Assembly: GCA_015680685.1 (NCBI GenBank)
Contig: MNCI01004656.1
Span: 47,595-111,594 of the forward strand
DNA from: Gnetum montanum
Taxonomy: Eukaryota; Streptophyta; Gnetopsida; Gnetales; Gnetaceae
Direction: 5' to 3'
DNA length: 64,000 bases
Under the pieces are notes generated by a model. That model was not told the origin of the DNA, did no database searches, and saw nothing but the letters and a program-made list of their open reading frames with translations. Positions 11,255 to 22,570 of the stretch are shown here, piece after piece. Numbering within the stretch: position 1 is the stretch's first letter; the number at the start of each line of letters is the position of its first letter. The position numbers were made by a program, and so were the translations under genes.

Positions 11255-11272
11255 TGACATCATTGCTAGGGA
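11255..11272 (+). promoter_or_regulatory. Primer-binding site of element A (tRNA-Asp type, decayed)
   Basis: TGACATCATTGCTAGGGA follows the LTR after one base. It is a transition-decayed form of TGGCACCGTTGCCGGGGA, seen intact in element D. That sequence is complementary, with one mismatch, to the 3' end of plant tRNA-Asp. Confidence 0.75.
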
Positions 11273-11650
11273 CCTTTAGTTTGTTATGTGCACTATGTAG
11301 GACTTAGTAAAAAATTATTTAACATCGTTGGAATGAACTCTAAGGTCATATCATACATCAAAATAACTACAACAATTATAAGAAAACACACTGCATTTCT
11401 TGTCTTCTAATATAAGATATCTTCTTCTCACAGGAGTGATTTTTTGCCCAAGTCTAATGGAGTAAATCAATAGGTGCCCTAGCAATACAGAGTGTTATAT
11501 GCTCATCTTGATGATTATGTACCCAATTTCACCTTTTTCCTACACTAGGATGAACTACTGTGGTGGTGAGACATGGAGGGCAACACTATGTTGCCACCTA
11601 ATTGATCCATTCTTGCAATGCTTCACCAAAATCTTATGTAGTTGGGCAAT
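11273..11650 (+). other. Element A leader and gag N-terminus up to the insertion of N
   Basis: Leader sequence of element A. The start of gag is expected near 11410, by analogy with the ATG at 53318 in D, but no intact start or frame is seen. The last five bases, gcaat, are the likely left target-site duplication of element N. The host sequence resumes at about 18652. Confidence 0.55.
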
Positions 11651-12491
11651 TGATGAGTGGCGAGATACCCCTACACTCAACCATACGAATACAAGCGTAG
11701 CATGCACGATCCGGTCAAACTCCACAGACTAAGTGCCTACATGCCTCATGGAACACATAGGGTTAATCATTCGTTGTCTTCCCAGACTTACTTGTAGTTG
11801 TCATGGTGTATGGTTAAGTAAGTTTGAGGTATATGATTTTTATATCTTTTTATGTTTTTATCTCCTATGCTATTGAGTTGAAGGGTGAAGAGACTAATTA
11901 CTAACTTTAACTAATGAACTAAGTCTAAATTAACCTAGCGTCAGCATTTGTTCCCACTTACCGTTCATACCATGAACCGATGCAACCTTGGTTACCAAAC
12001 GCTAATCGTTGCGGGGATCACCAAGCGTAACGCACGTGCTCGAAGTGGTCGTACTGAGGCACTTAACTAGGAGAGAAGGGTTGAGAGAGAATTAATAACT
12101 AATAAAACATTTAAATAAAAAATAAAAAATAATAGTAAAGAAAATCCTAATTAGCCTATTCCATGCACTGCAAGGTTTATCCAAGAAGCTCGTCTTTATT
12201 GTCGTACACAAACTTGTGTTCAGGTACAATGTCTGCTCGAATAAAGATCTGTTTACTCTGGAGTTCCTATTGTGGGTTCATGGAAATTAATCTATCTCTA
12301 GAGTGGAAAAACTGCCAGAGTTTCTCTACGGTCTAGGCCTAGAATGGAAAACAATGGAGAGCTACCTCTTATTTATAGATATGATGGCACATCGTGATAT
12401 CATGTATGCAATATCATGAGGGATGTGATATCGCGACAGCCGCAATATTGCATACGCGATATCGCAGCCCATGTGATATCGTGTCCCATCA
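11651..12491 (-). repeat. 3' LTR of element N
   Basis: In plus-strand reading it starts TGATGAGTGGCGAGATACCC and ends in GTCCCATCA. U3 palindromes (gatatcacgatg, gatatcgcg, gcgatatcgc types) lie at about 12400-12480. The same U3 pattern occurs in element D. Confidence 0.9.
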
Positions 12492-12509
12492 TACCCCCAT
12501 GACTAAATG
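12492..12509 (-). promoter_or_regulatory. Polypurine tract of element N
   Basis: Minus strand reads CATTTAGTCATGGGGGTA directly before the LTR start TGATGGGAC. This is the priming site for plus-strand DNA synthesis in LTR elements. Confidence 0.85.
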
Positions 12510-12852
12510 AAAACTCATCCTCGAGTTCCTTACAATAATATCAGGAAGGTATGGGATTATTGACTCAAATGGAACTAATGGGATGACATGTGAATGGATC
12601 ATCATTACAAGACACAACAAAACTGGTGTTCATGACAACAAGAGTGAACACCTTATTACATTGACATCAGGCCTCATTTGGTAGCTGAGAAAGAGAGAGA
12701 GAAAGAAGTGTTGTTGCTGCCAACGCCAAGATTACGCCTTTCGTTGTCCATCCGTAAGTGCGCCATTGATCTTACTCCTTACATAGCTACTTCAGCACCA
12801 CTCCATTCCAAGTGCTCCCTCCAGATCCGGTCCATTGTTGCATGATTGCCAT
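12510..12852 (-). pseudogene. Element N: ORF3 remnant
   Basis: A minus-strand ATG at 12850-12852 (ATGGCAATCATGC) follows TTGTGTGTGCAG, the same acceptor-like AG plus ATGGC arrangement as at ORF3 of elements B and D. Only about 20 codons are open before stops. The body of ORF3 seen in A and B is missing here. The remaining sequence runs to the polypurine tract. Confidence 0.5.
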
Positions 12853-14505
12853 CTGCACACACAACACAATCTTATATTAGCAAGGGTAAATGAATTTCAA
12901 TGTAGTTGATACCTTGTTGCGATGAAAAATCCATTGGCTGGGTTGTGGTATGGCTAATTACGGATCTGGAGATATATTAATGATGACTACCGAAGGTGTA
13001 GGGGTTAGGAGAAAATTGAAAAAATTGGGCCCTGTACCCCCATGACTAATTGCGAACCTTTGGTAGGGAGAGAATGGAAAAAGAAAAGGAAAAAGAAGGA
13101 TGGATAAAAAGAGACAAGGGTAACGTCGATAAAGTGGATGTTAAGATGGAAATGAACAAATTAAAATGGATTGCAAAAATGTTAAGGGAAAGAATTTAAC
13201 GGATGCGCCAAATAGGAATGCCAATGGGTCCTCCTCAAAGCAGGCTCATGCCCTTAATGCCCTGACAAACTCACGTTCAAAGAGTTCGTAGGCTTTGGGA
13301 ATGTCCTTTGGAACAAGAGCTAAAGTCTTAACCATAAGAATTTACCAAAAAGAAAACGATGTATCTACCAAAATATACACTAATGATACAACCAGCAATG
13401 AGGTGAACAATGGAGAGAAGGGTGGAGAGAAGAGAATGGAATGGAATCCCAAGAACAAGGTGGTGTACAGCCCCTTATGGATTTCGTGATTAATGTGACT
13501 TGGTAATCTCATTCCAACTCTGGCCTCAAACCAACCACATCCAGTGACTTCGCATCAATGCATTCGGCCAATCCATCCACTTGAATAACAAGAATGCCTT
13601 CCCCAAGAGCCACCACCATTCCGACGAAACGAATGAGGAGAGAATGGGAAGGGAGGAGGGCCTTAGTTAGAGGGAACATTTTTATTTTAGTTCCATAACC
13701 AATGCTTGTAGCCCAAGAGATTATTTTTTTCTAAGGGGTGTGCTTTGAATTCTCACTTTTTTCTTTTCTTTTCTTTGTTTGCTTGTTTGTTTTTTTTAAT
13801 GTTTTTATGCGTGCGAACCACACCATGGAAAGACTTATTATTTTTATTGACTCAGCTTTCGATAATTAGGTAACATCGGAATGGTAAGAACACTCAAGAA
13901 GAAAACATCCAAGTACCCAAGAGAATGGTCAACACAAATGCATCAAGTTCCCTTAAAGTCACACCCTTTTCAATCCTTGAGTCATTCCTTAGTTTGAGAA
14001 ATACCTAGTCACCGATTTGTTAGAGTTCTTATTAGAAAAGGATTGTACATTTCCAAGCCAAGAGATACCGTAGAACTTATGGATGAATGGATGAAGTGGA
14101 CTCATTGCCTGCCATATCAAAAGAAACATACCTTAGTATCAACATCATAACTTAAAGGTAAAAACCAAACATTAGCAATCAATAGGAAAACAGTTCATAC
14201 CATCATGAAGAACACTTATTGGGTGACAAACTTACATGATGGATAAAACACACACAAACACACACAAAAAATGAAAAAGTATGAACGATGTTGTAAAACA
14301 AAAACAAGAAAAGTTAAAGAAATTTGTAAAAAAAAATGTGCAAAACAAAAACTGTAAAAAAATGTGTAAAACAAAAACATGTAAAACAAAAACGTGTAAA
14401 ACAAAAACGTGTAAAACAAAAAATTGTAAAACAGTAAAAAAAAATATGTTAAACAAAAAATGTAAAAGAACTGAGGGCCTCCAATGATTAGCATAGGTGG
14501 CCATC
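12853..14505 (-). other. Element N: internal non-coding block with a second purine box
   Basis: No ORF is supported. The minus strand has a second polypurine-like box, ATTAGTCATGGGGGT, at 13036-13050. This block matches in position the non-coding blocks in elements A, B, C and D between the end of gag/pol and ORF3. It includes the A-rich minisatellite at 14289-14470. Confidence 0.6.
14289..14470. repeat. A-rich minisatellite, about 15 bp unit (GTGTAAAACAAAAAC)
   Basis: At least five units of gtgtaaaacaaaaac-type sequence run from about 14330 to 14430, with degenerate units on both sides. Because element N is on the minus strand, this is a T-rich tract in its own sense. It sits just downstream of the first purine box (14506-14520), as do T-rich tracts in the other elements. 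Confidence 0.85.
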
Positions 14506-14520
14506 TGCCCCATGATTGAA
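14506..14520 (-). promoter_or_regulatory. Element N: first purine box
   Basis: Minus strand TTCAATCATGGGGCA, a G4 variant of the TAGTCATGGGGG box found after gag or pol in A, B, C, D and E. Confidence 0.5.
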
Positions 14521-14790
14521 TTGCAAGGGAGAGATCCAAAATAATGAATGTCTATTTGAATTTCATAAAAGTGCTCAACTTCTCCCTGCTGATGTTCTCA
14601 GATTAAGGGGTAGAAGTTGGCGACGCTCATATTCCAATGTGTCTATGCCTTTGTTGTTAACATGAGTTGTACCCCCAGTTTGTTTTATGCATATTGGGTT
14701 GCTCTTTTTAATAGCTGTCAACCACAGGGTGTCCACTACTGGTGTGGTTGCTACATACAGGCACCTTTGTATTTGTGTTTCTTGGGCACA

Positions 14791-15309
14791 CTAATTACAT
14801 GGAAGAGATGCTGAACATTCTTCCATGTCATCCCCCTCTGAGTCACTATATGTGATGCACGGAACTTTCTTCTTTTCAATCTTTCCATAAATGTTTATCT
14901 TAGATATCTCCAAGGAAAGATCGCGGATCCCTAGGTACGCGTCTATCGTACTTAGCCATGGCCTTCCCATTATAATTGGGAAGCCCCCATTGTTACTGTT
15001 GATTTCTATCACCAGGAAGTTAGCTAGGTATGACCATCCACACACAGTGGTAACTATGTCCTCCACTAATCCCAAGGGAATGGTGATGGATTGGTCAGCC
15101 AGCTCAAGTTGAATGTTGCTCTTCTTAAGTTGGGGCAGGTTCCTGGCTTGATACATTTCTCGTGAAATTAGGTTGACTTTGGAACCTGAGTTAAGAAGAG
15201 CCTTATGTGGTGCATTCCTGGTGACTTGTAGATAGATTAAGGGGCTTCTAGGATCAGAGAGTTTCTTGGGAAGGCGGCCTACCTTGATCCAGTTGGTTAT
15301 GGTATGCAT
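14791..15309 (-). pseudogene. Element N: retropepsin-like protease (catalytic Asp replaced)
   Basis: An open frame of 172 codons matches the aspartic protease of Ty3/gypsy elements: SPLIYLQV, then KALLNSGSKVNLIS around the active-site loop, then ITIPLGLVEDIV, TVCGWSYLANFLVI and GGFPIIMGRPWLST. The active site expected as DSGS or DLGA reads NSGS, so the catalytic aspartate is replaced by asparagine and activity is unlikely. The frame has no stops otherwise. It follows the proline-rich gag linker. The matching frame in element A also has asparagine there, whereas element B keeps aspartate (LLDSCS). Confidence 0.85.
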
Positions 15310-16293
15310 GAAGCTTTATTGTTGGACTGAAGGATGCCTCGAAATCTTGGATGGTGGAGGAGTGTACATAGACTCAACCGCTTGTTGTTGTGAGAGCTTG
15401 TTTGGGCTTCTGGTTCTAAAGAAAGGTCTTCTCTTTTTATGGTTCTCAGAACTAGTAGTATGTTGAATGTTTATAGCTCTCGTAGTGTTACGTTTCTGCA
15501 GTTGAGTGGGGAGTTCCCCTTGCATTGTTGGAGCAGGAGGTATGGGAACTATAGGTGGAAGAGGTGCAGATGGAGTTGGAGGATGGTAGGTATGTGGGGT
15601 GTCTCCCGGAGGAGAAGGAGTCCTTTTAAAATACTCCCAAACTTGGTAGTGACGTTGGGGAGTTGTGTGACCCATAGAGTCACTTGGAGAAACCGGCTGC
15701 TGCACATAATAGCCATAAGGATCGGGTTGTCGGTAAGGGTATTGTTGTTTGGGCGGTGGCATCCCCCATGACTATGGGTATTGCCACTGCTAATGCTGTT
15801 TGATGGGTTGTGGTGGAGTTCCACTTGGATAGTACGTTAATGGTTGGTAGAACTGTCTTGGGTTACCTTGAGGATAAGGTAACCTTCGGGGAGTTTGTCG
15901 TTGGTTAAGTCTTGGATTAAGTGCATACACCCTAGACTCCTGTAGATGTGAGATGATTGGACAACATCCCTTAGGATGGTCATATTGGTAGATCTGACAT
16001 CCATCGTCATCGTCTGTGTCTGAGTCCACAACCTCATCAAAAATAGTAATTTCCCCCTTACCCTTGTTATGTGTAGGGCCTGAATCTCTCCGCTTTTTCT
16101 TGTCTTTGTCACTACCTTGTTCTACCTTAGACTCCTCTACGATTTTCATGACAGTTTCAAGTCCAGAGTCTAAGGAATCCCACAATTGATCCATCTTAGC
16201 TGATACTTTTGTTGTTAGTTTTTGAATCGGTAAGGTTTTTCTATTCACCAACTCTTCGAGTGGTGACTCATCCTCTTCATTGCAAAATTTCAC
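15310..16293 (-). pseudogene. Element N: gag C-terminal part with zinc-knuckle-like motif and proline-rich linker
   Basis: Two long open minus-strand frames (15790-16293 and 15316-15762). The first has a helical stretch (LPIQKLTTKVSAKMDQLWDS), an acidic patch (EVVDSDTDDDDG) and GCQIYQYDHPKGCC, a degraded C-x2-C-x3-H-x4-C knuckle whose second Cys is Tyr. The second is rich in Pro, Gln and Tyr (PPPKQQYPYRQPDPYGYYVQ), then PTPSAPLPPIVPIPPAP. A frameshift separates them near 15780. This is the nucleocapsid-like and spacer region between gag and protease. Confidence 0.75.
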
Positions 16294-17816
16294 TCCCTTC
16301 TTCTGAAGGGAGGGATCATGGTTGTATTCTTTCGCACTCTCTCTTTTTCATAGTTCACCTTCTTCTTTTGCTACTTGTTCCAACAAGCAATGAATTTCAT
16401 GGGCTCTAAGTTCTGATAGTCTCCCTTGGGCATAAGTCCCAAGGGTTCTTCTAGTTTCATGCCTTAGCCCATCCACGATGTGGCGGAGTTGATCCTGCTG
16501 TGCGTAACCATGGCCCGGGCAACGATGTAACAATGCGTAGTAGTAGCCCATGGCAACATCCAAGGGTTCATGAGTACCTTGCTTCCATCCTTAGATCTAC
16601 TTACACAATTTAGACACTCTGGAGTACGTTTGATATTTATCGTTGAAGAGTTCTAACATCGTACTCCACCTCCTAATGGTTTCCAGCTCTAAGGACTGGT
16701 ACGAACTCTTTGCTTGTTTGATGAGTGTCCTAGGAAACAACTTAAGTTTTTGCCACTTGTTTTCTATGTTTTACAAGGCGTAGGAATTATGGAATGCCTG
16801 TACATGATGTTGCGGATCAGCGTTGTATCCCCCTTCAAAGAGTGGGATATTGTTCATGTCTAAACGGTTGATCCGACTATCTCTTTGATGCCTTGTTGGT
16901 ATTCTTACAGTGTTCGTTATATCAAGCATACTTCGGGTGGCAAGTAGGGGCTCGTCATGATCATCTCTTTCATGACGCCTATGATGTCTTCGTTGTTCCC
17001 TACTTTCCCTTCATTCATGCCCTTGTCCTCTCTCTTGACTCTCTTGTCGAGGTCTCTCGTTTCGCCTACCTTCATCCTCACCATTATGCTCATGGTGGCT
17101 GTGCCTAGATGTGGAAGAAGAGGGTGAGTGATGTGATGAAGGGGAAGAAGAAGGAGAACCATCACCATGATGATGCTTCTTACCTTCTCTTTAGCTGCTA
17201 CGGCCCTGATCGTGATGACGATCTAAGTGCCTGTCTTTTTCATGTGTTGTTGTTCCCTCTGTGAATAGTTGGCATTCACGGGGATTAGAACTAGTGTTGT
17301 GTATCGTGGATCGTAGGTTCTGATACCCCATCTCTTCACCATCATTAGGAGGGGGAATATCATTGGATGGAGAACCTGTTATAAGTGGTTTACCATCTTC
17401 TATTTCACTTAGGATGTGCGGGACCCCTTTGCCCTTCAACAGTGTATGATGGCTCTCTTGCCGTGAGTCCCTGATACGTTGTGCTTCTATGGGATGATAA
17501 TCCCTTATGTCATAATTTCCTACAACGTATTCAGCATATAATTCAGTCATGCCTATTTGTGCAAGAGCACAAAGAAGCATGTTAGGGATTGCCCGATCTG
17601 GGGTAACACTATATTACCTTGCAAGTCTCTCCATCACAGCTGTTCGTCTTGATGGAGGATAAAGATAAAATCTGGTATGTACTCATCGGAATGAGTATAT
17701 ACCACTCGGTATTGCTAAGGAACTGGCAGATTTCGGTTATGTGTTTTTGATTGTCGACTATTTCTTGTATTATCCCTAGGTGGTGTAATGCTTTTGTGAG
17801 AAGAAGAAGAAGACAT
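16294..17816 (-). pseudogene. Element N: gag N-terminal and capsid region (broken)
   Basis: The probable start is a minus-strand ATG at 17814-17816 (MSSSSSHKSITPPRDN). The frame is interrupted by several stops and frameshifts. The capsid-like Retrotrans_gag domain is clearest at 16348-16563, with YYALLHRCPGHGY, LRHIVDGLRHETRRTLGTYA and LLEQVAKEEGEL. These match the better kept D copy (YYSLLNNCPGHGF, IINGLRNETRETLGMYA). An Arg/His-rich, low-complexity stretch lies at 16900-17250. Confidence 0.75.
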
Positions 17817-17940
17817 TGTGTCTTATCGGTGTGCTAATTGACTGTTATATAAATTTCTGTTTAATTAACCCTAAGTTTCATTTAAGTTCCCAATGATGTG
17901 AGTGATCTCCTATGTTCTACTTAGTGCACAAACACTTAGT

Positions 17941-17957
17941 CCTCAGCAACGGTGCCA
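17941..17957 (-). promoter_or_regulatory. Primer-binding site of element N
   Basis: Minus strand TGGCACCGTTGCTGAGG, one base inside the upstream LTR. It is tRNA-Asp type and differs from that of element D at two of 17 positions. Confidence 0.85.
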
Positions 17958-17958
17958 A

Positions 17959-18646
17959 TGATGAGTGGTGAGATGCCCCTACACTCAACCATACAAATAC
18001 GAGCGTAGCACGCGCGATCCGGTCGAACTCCGTAGACTAAGTGCTACACGCCTCATGGAGCACTTAGGGTTAATCATTCGTTGTCTTCCCAGACTTACTT
18101 GTAGTTGTCATGGTGTATGGTTAAGGAAGTCTGAGGTATATGATTTTTATCTCTTTTTATGTTTTTATCTCCTATGCTATTGAGTTGAAGGGTGAAGAGA
18201 CTAATTACTAACTCTAACTGATGAACTAAGTCTAAATTAACCTAGCATCAGCATTCGTTCCCACTTATCGTTCACACCCTAAACCAATGCAACCTTGGTT
18301 ACCAAACACTAATCGTTGCGGGGATCACCAAGCGTAACGCACGTGCTCAAAGTGGTCGTATTGAGGCACTTAACTAGGAGAGAAGGGTTGAGAGAGAATT
18401 AATAACTAATAAAACATTTAAATAACAAATAATAAATAATAGTAAAGAAAATCCTAATTAGCCTATTCCATGCACTGCAAGGTTTATCCAAGAAGCTCAT
18501 CTTTATTGTCGTACACAAACTTGTGTTTAGGTATAATGTCTGCTCGAATAAAGATCCGTTCACTCTGGAGTTCCTACTACAGGTACATGGAAATTAATCT
18601 ATCTCTGGAGTGGAAAAACTGCTAGAGTTTCCTTATGGTCTTCATG
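17959..18646 (-). repeat. 5' LTR of element N, internally shortened
   Basis: Aligns with 11651-12333 almost base for base, then stops near 18640 after ccttatggtc. About 150 bp corresponding to 12334-12491, which contains the TATA region and the U3 palindromes, are missing. The presumed right duplication gcaat follows at 18647. The deletion removes the promoter of this copy. Confidence 0.8.
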
Positions 18647-18651
18647 GCAAT

Positions 18652-19620
18652 CATGAGCCTTTGCTTGCCACCCAAGGCATGCTAAACATTGTAGAGGCAA
18701 TGAGAATTCTAACAAGGCACGTAAAGGATAACTAGATCAAGAGGCTAGACATGAATAATATTCCCAAATTCGAAGGGTGATATAACTCAAATTTGTAGAA
18801 CCATCTTCAAGCTTTTCACAATGCATGTGCCTTGCAAATATAGAAAATGACTGGCAAAAGCTTAAGTTATTTCCTAGGATACTCATCAAAGAAGAAGAAA
18901 GTTGGTATTGGTCCTTGAAGCCAGAATCAATCCATAGGTGGAGTACAATGCTCAAACTATTCAACAACAAGTATCAAATGTACTCCCAAGTGTCCAATTT
19001 GAGAAGGCAGATCTAGGGTTGGAAGAAAGGAACACATGAGTCCTTGGATGCCACCATGGATAGATATCATTCCATGTTACACTAATGCCTTAGCCATGAT
19101 TACTTTCAGTAGGAACAACTTTGCCACATCATAGATGGGCTTCGCTCTAAAATGAGGAAAACTATTAGGATCTATACCTAAGGAAGACTATCCAAATTAA
19201 GAGCCCATTAGTTCCAAAGGTTGATCAAGTAGGTAGCAAAAGAAGAAGGAGAGTTGAGGAAATGCAAAATTGTAGAAGAATACAACTGAGATCCTTCCAT
19301 TTCTAAGAGGGAGGTTTGATTTTGTGACAATGAGGAGGAATCATCACTTGATGAGGTGGTGAACTAGAAAACCTTGTTGATTAAAAAATGTACCTCTAAA
19401 ATCTTAGCTAAGGTAGATTAGTTGTGGGACTCTATGGATAGCAGATTTCAAGCTATCCTAAAAATTGCTAAAGAGTCCAAAGAGCAAAGTAATGATTATG
19501 ACGACAGGAGGCGAAAGGAAGCTAAATCTCCTAATCAAAGAGGTAAGGAAAAGATTGCTACAGTAGATGAAGTTGCAGAAACTAAATCAAATGATGATGG
19601 TGGGTGTGACATCTACTAAT
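18652..19620 (+). pseudogene. Element A: gag (capsid region and knuckle), broken
   Basis: Conceptual translation gives LDMNNIPKFEG, then HLQAFHNACALQI, KLKLFPRILIKEEESWYWSL, FNNKYQMYSQVSNLRRQI and MWDSMDSRFQAILKIAKESK, ending in GGCDIY-KHPK. This matches gag of D and E block for block. Many stops occur; one at 19014 replaces the Gln of RRQIQGWK by TAG. The part upstream of 18652 is separated from it by element N. Confidence 0.8.
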
Positions 19621-20775
19621 ATAAACATCCTAAGTGAGCCCCATCATGTCACACTTATAGGAGTCTAGGGTGTATGTTTTGAATTCATGACTAGGAAAAA
19701 GACAAAAACCTAGAAGATTATCGTATCCTCAAGGCAATCCTAGGTAGTTCCATTAGCAACAACAATATTATCCAAGTGGAACTCTATCGCAACCGTATGA
19801 GTAGTATCAATAATGGAAACACCCATAGTCATGGGCATTGCCACTACCAAGGTAGCAATACCCATATAGACAACCAGATCCATATGGGTATTATATTTAT
19901 CAACCCCTATCTCTGCATGACTCTTCCATTCATGTTTCTCCTTTCCAACATAAGTAGTACCCTTCTGAATAATATAGAGCTCATTCTCCACATTTTAGAA
20001 GGGATGCCACATTCCATCCTTATTCTCCTCCTATTTCTGCACCTATTCCTCCATCCTCAATGTAGCTATCACTTACTTCATCTATGTAGGATGAACTTCC
20101 AACCTAGTCGTAGCAACATAATGCTACCAAGGCCATTAATCTACAATCGATTCATCAACCAGCTAGTTCGAAACCTCATGCTCGTAAAAGACCATTTTTT
20201 GAACCAATAGTCCTACTAAGCTCTTACAAACTCAAGTAGCTAGTCATCCTGCTCCTACCTCATCCTCTATAAACCATTCTATTAGAAACCCTTCAAACCA
20301 AATGATGCGCAAATTCCATACTATTATGCTCACTCATGTCATATTTGATTGGATCCAAGCTAGCAACCTTCCTAGGAAATTAGTTGATCCTGGGAGTCCT
20401 CTTATCTATTTTCAGATTGTTGGGAATGAGCCATGTAAAGCTTTTCTTAATTTAGGTTTTGATGTGAACTTGATTTCTCATGAGATGTATACTGCTTGGA
20501 ACCTGTTGCCTTTTAAGAAGATCAATATCCAATTGAAATTAGTAGACTAGTTCATTACTATTTCATTGGGGCTAGTAGAAGACATTGTGACCACTATTTA
20601 TGGGTGGTCTTATCCTACTGATTTCCTAGTAATCAAGGTTGAGAATTACAAAGGGGACTTCCTAATCATTATTGGAAGGGCATGGCTGAGCACTGCTGAT
20701 GCAAGAATGGATATTAGAGATCTTTTCCTGGAGATATCTAAGGAAAATGCATTTGGAAAGACTAAGAAGAAATGA
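19621..20775 (+). pseudogene. Element A: gag linker and retropepsin-like protease, broken
   Basis: The first part (19621-20290) is a decayed proline-rich linker. Protease blocks follow in two open pieces, 20302-20550 and 20566-20775: SPLIYFQIVGNEP, AFLNLGFDVNLIS (active-site Asp replaced by Asn), then GLVEDIVTTIYGWSYPTDFL and FLIIIGRAWLST. One in-frame TAG separates the pieces (LKLVD-stop-FITISL). Compared with the N copy it is more diverged, as expected for an older element. Confidence 0.8.
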
Positions 20776-21059
20776 GTTCCATGCATTGCATACAACAATA
20801 TAGGGTGTAATTACATGCATGAACTTTAGTCCATAAAATAAGCATATATTTCTACATGCAGGTAGTGTGCACATAAATTAGATACTCAAAGGTGTTTGTA
20901 TGTAGTAGTCACAAAACAAGAGGGCACCCAGTGGTTAATCGCTGATTCTAACAATAGCACAATGTGCATGGAATCTACTGAGAGCTTGACATGTGCTTAT
21001 GTTGTAGGCATGGATAAACTAGAGCAAGTTCATCACCAAATCTTTGATAATAAAAATGA

Positions 21060-22150
21060 TGATACCAATTGGGAAGAGTTGGAGATCCTTTAGAATTTCA
21101 AACACAAGCCTTTAGAGTTGAAAAATCTACCTACCAGCCTAGAATATGTATTCTTAAAAAATAGCAAGCTGATCATACTTTATTCCAAACTTGCTCTTGA
21201 GTAGAAGGTAAAATTGTTGAAAGTTATCAATAGATGGCCAATAGCCTTTGCTTGGTCATATCCTAAACTTACTGAAATTGATCCATAAATATGCTAACAC
21301 CACATTTATATTGATATATCCATGAAGCTAAGGAGGAAACCACAATGATGGTTGAACCTAAAATTGAAGCAAATCATTAAAGAGAAGATTAAGAAACTCC
21401 TTAAAGCAAGGTTCATCTACCTCATTGTAGATAGTGAGTGGGTCAACCCACTTGTGATAGTACCAAAGAGAGATGTCAAATGGTGGGTTTGTATCAACTT
21501 CAAGCTATTAAACATGAAAACATTCAAAGATCTTTTTCTGTTACCATTTTTTGATAAGGTATTGAACATCATATCTAAGCATTGCTATTATAGTTTTTTG
21601 GATAGTTATAGTGGCTATAATCAAATCCAAATTACACTAAAAGATGAGGCCAAAACAACATTCATGAGTCTATAGGGGACCTTTGCATATCGCAAGATGC
21701 CTTTTGATCTATGAAATGCTCCTACCACTTTCCAATGTCTAGTCTTAAGCACCTTTTATTAGCAAATCAATAGTGGAATGGAAGTCTTTATAGATGGATG
21801 CTACATTCGAGCAAGCCTTGGATAAGAAAGTACTTAAAAGATGTGTGAAAATAAATCTACAACTCAATTGGCAAAAGAACCATCTCATGGTCTAAGATGG
21901 CATTGTATTGGGCCATAGAATTTCATAGGAAGGGATTCAAGTAGACCTCAAAAAGATAAGAATCATCCAAGGAATCACCCGCCAACTAGAAACTATTAAA
22001 GATGTTCAGTCATTCCTTAGGCACACTAGCTATCATTGACAATTTATAGACAATTTCTCTAAGATCACAAAATTGTTGGTCGAGCTAATGAAGAAAGATG
22101 CTTCATTCATCTAGATGAAGGAATGTAAAAATGCATTATAGAGCCTCAAA
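21060..22150 (+). pseudogene. Element A: reverse transcriptase, broken
   Basis: In order: LKNLPTSLEYVFL (connection to protease), RRKPQ-WLNLKLKQIIKEKI, SEWVNPLVIVPK, YSFLDSYSGYNQI (motif A with the first catalytic Asp) and VFIDGCY near 21790, where the YxDD motif reads FIDG. GIVLGHRIS and VQSFLRHTSYH of the thumb follow. Stops and small shifts occur throughout. The longest open piece is 21352-21675. This is the only polymerase of an LTR element in the window. Confidence 0.88.
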
Positions 22151-22189
22151 TAGAAGCTCGTAGAGACTCCAATTCTATGAGCACTTGAC

Positions 22190-22570
22190 TAGTTCAGACC
22201 ATTTCCTATCATTATAGATGCATCAAATTATGCCTTGGGATCCATATTTATATAATTAGATGACAAGAAACATCCATATTACATCCACTGCACAAGTCAA
22301 AGCATTGTGGGTGCATAGTTAAATTACATCATAATAAAGAAAGAATTAATCATGGTGGTATATGCTCTAGAGAATTTTAGGCACTATGTGCTTGGATATA
22401 AAGTGTTTATGCACACTAACCATAGTGCCATCTGCTTCCTCATGAACAAGACAATAGTGAGTCCTTATGTCACATAGTGGCTAGTGATCTTGTAGGAATT
22501 TGATCTTACAATGGTAGATCAAAAGGGGATTAAAAATGTGATTGCTGATCACTTGTCTTGGTTACAATGG
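22190..22570 (+). pseudogene. Element A: RNase H, broken
   Basis: Blocks FRPFPIIIDASNYALGSIF, ELIMVVYALENFRHYVLGYK, HTNHSAICFLMNKTIVSP and FDLTMVDQKGIKNVIADHLS follow the plant Ty3/gypsy RNase H pattern. The last block is the usual ADHLSRL end with S-W instead of S-R. Several in-frame stops are present. Confidence 0.85.

Larger units (their letters stand above)
11651..18646 (-). mobile_element. Element N: nested Ty3/gypsy element with gag and protease only
   Basis: Inserted in reverse orientation in the leader/gag of element A. The left LTR is 11651-12491 (downstream LTR) and the right LTR 17959-18646 (upstream LTR, internally shortened). Left flank gcaat (11646-11650) is matched by gcaat at 18647-18651, and host gag-like sequence resumes there. 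On the minus strand it carries a gag with several stops, a proline-rich linker, an open protease frame, then only non-coding sequence and an ORF3 remnant. No reverse transcriptase or integrase blocks were found, so it is non-autonomous. Protease and late gag remain open over long stretches, so it is younger than A. Confidence 0.88.

Noticed and set aside
11499-11732. 77-codon plus-strand frame spanning the left edge of element N
   Set aside because: It crosses an insertion boundary at 11651 and therefore cannot be an ancestral gene.
14216-14539. Phe/Tyr/Leu-rich open frames on the minus strand that look like membrane proteins
   Set aside because: They are translations of the GTGTAAAACAAAAAC minisatellite and have no independent support.
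15439-15771. Plus-strand open frame opposite the gag linker of element N
   Set aside because: It is the antisense shadow of the proline-rich linker, which aligns in sense with the linkers of C, D and E.
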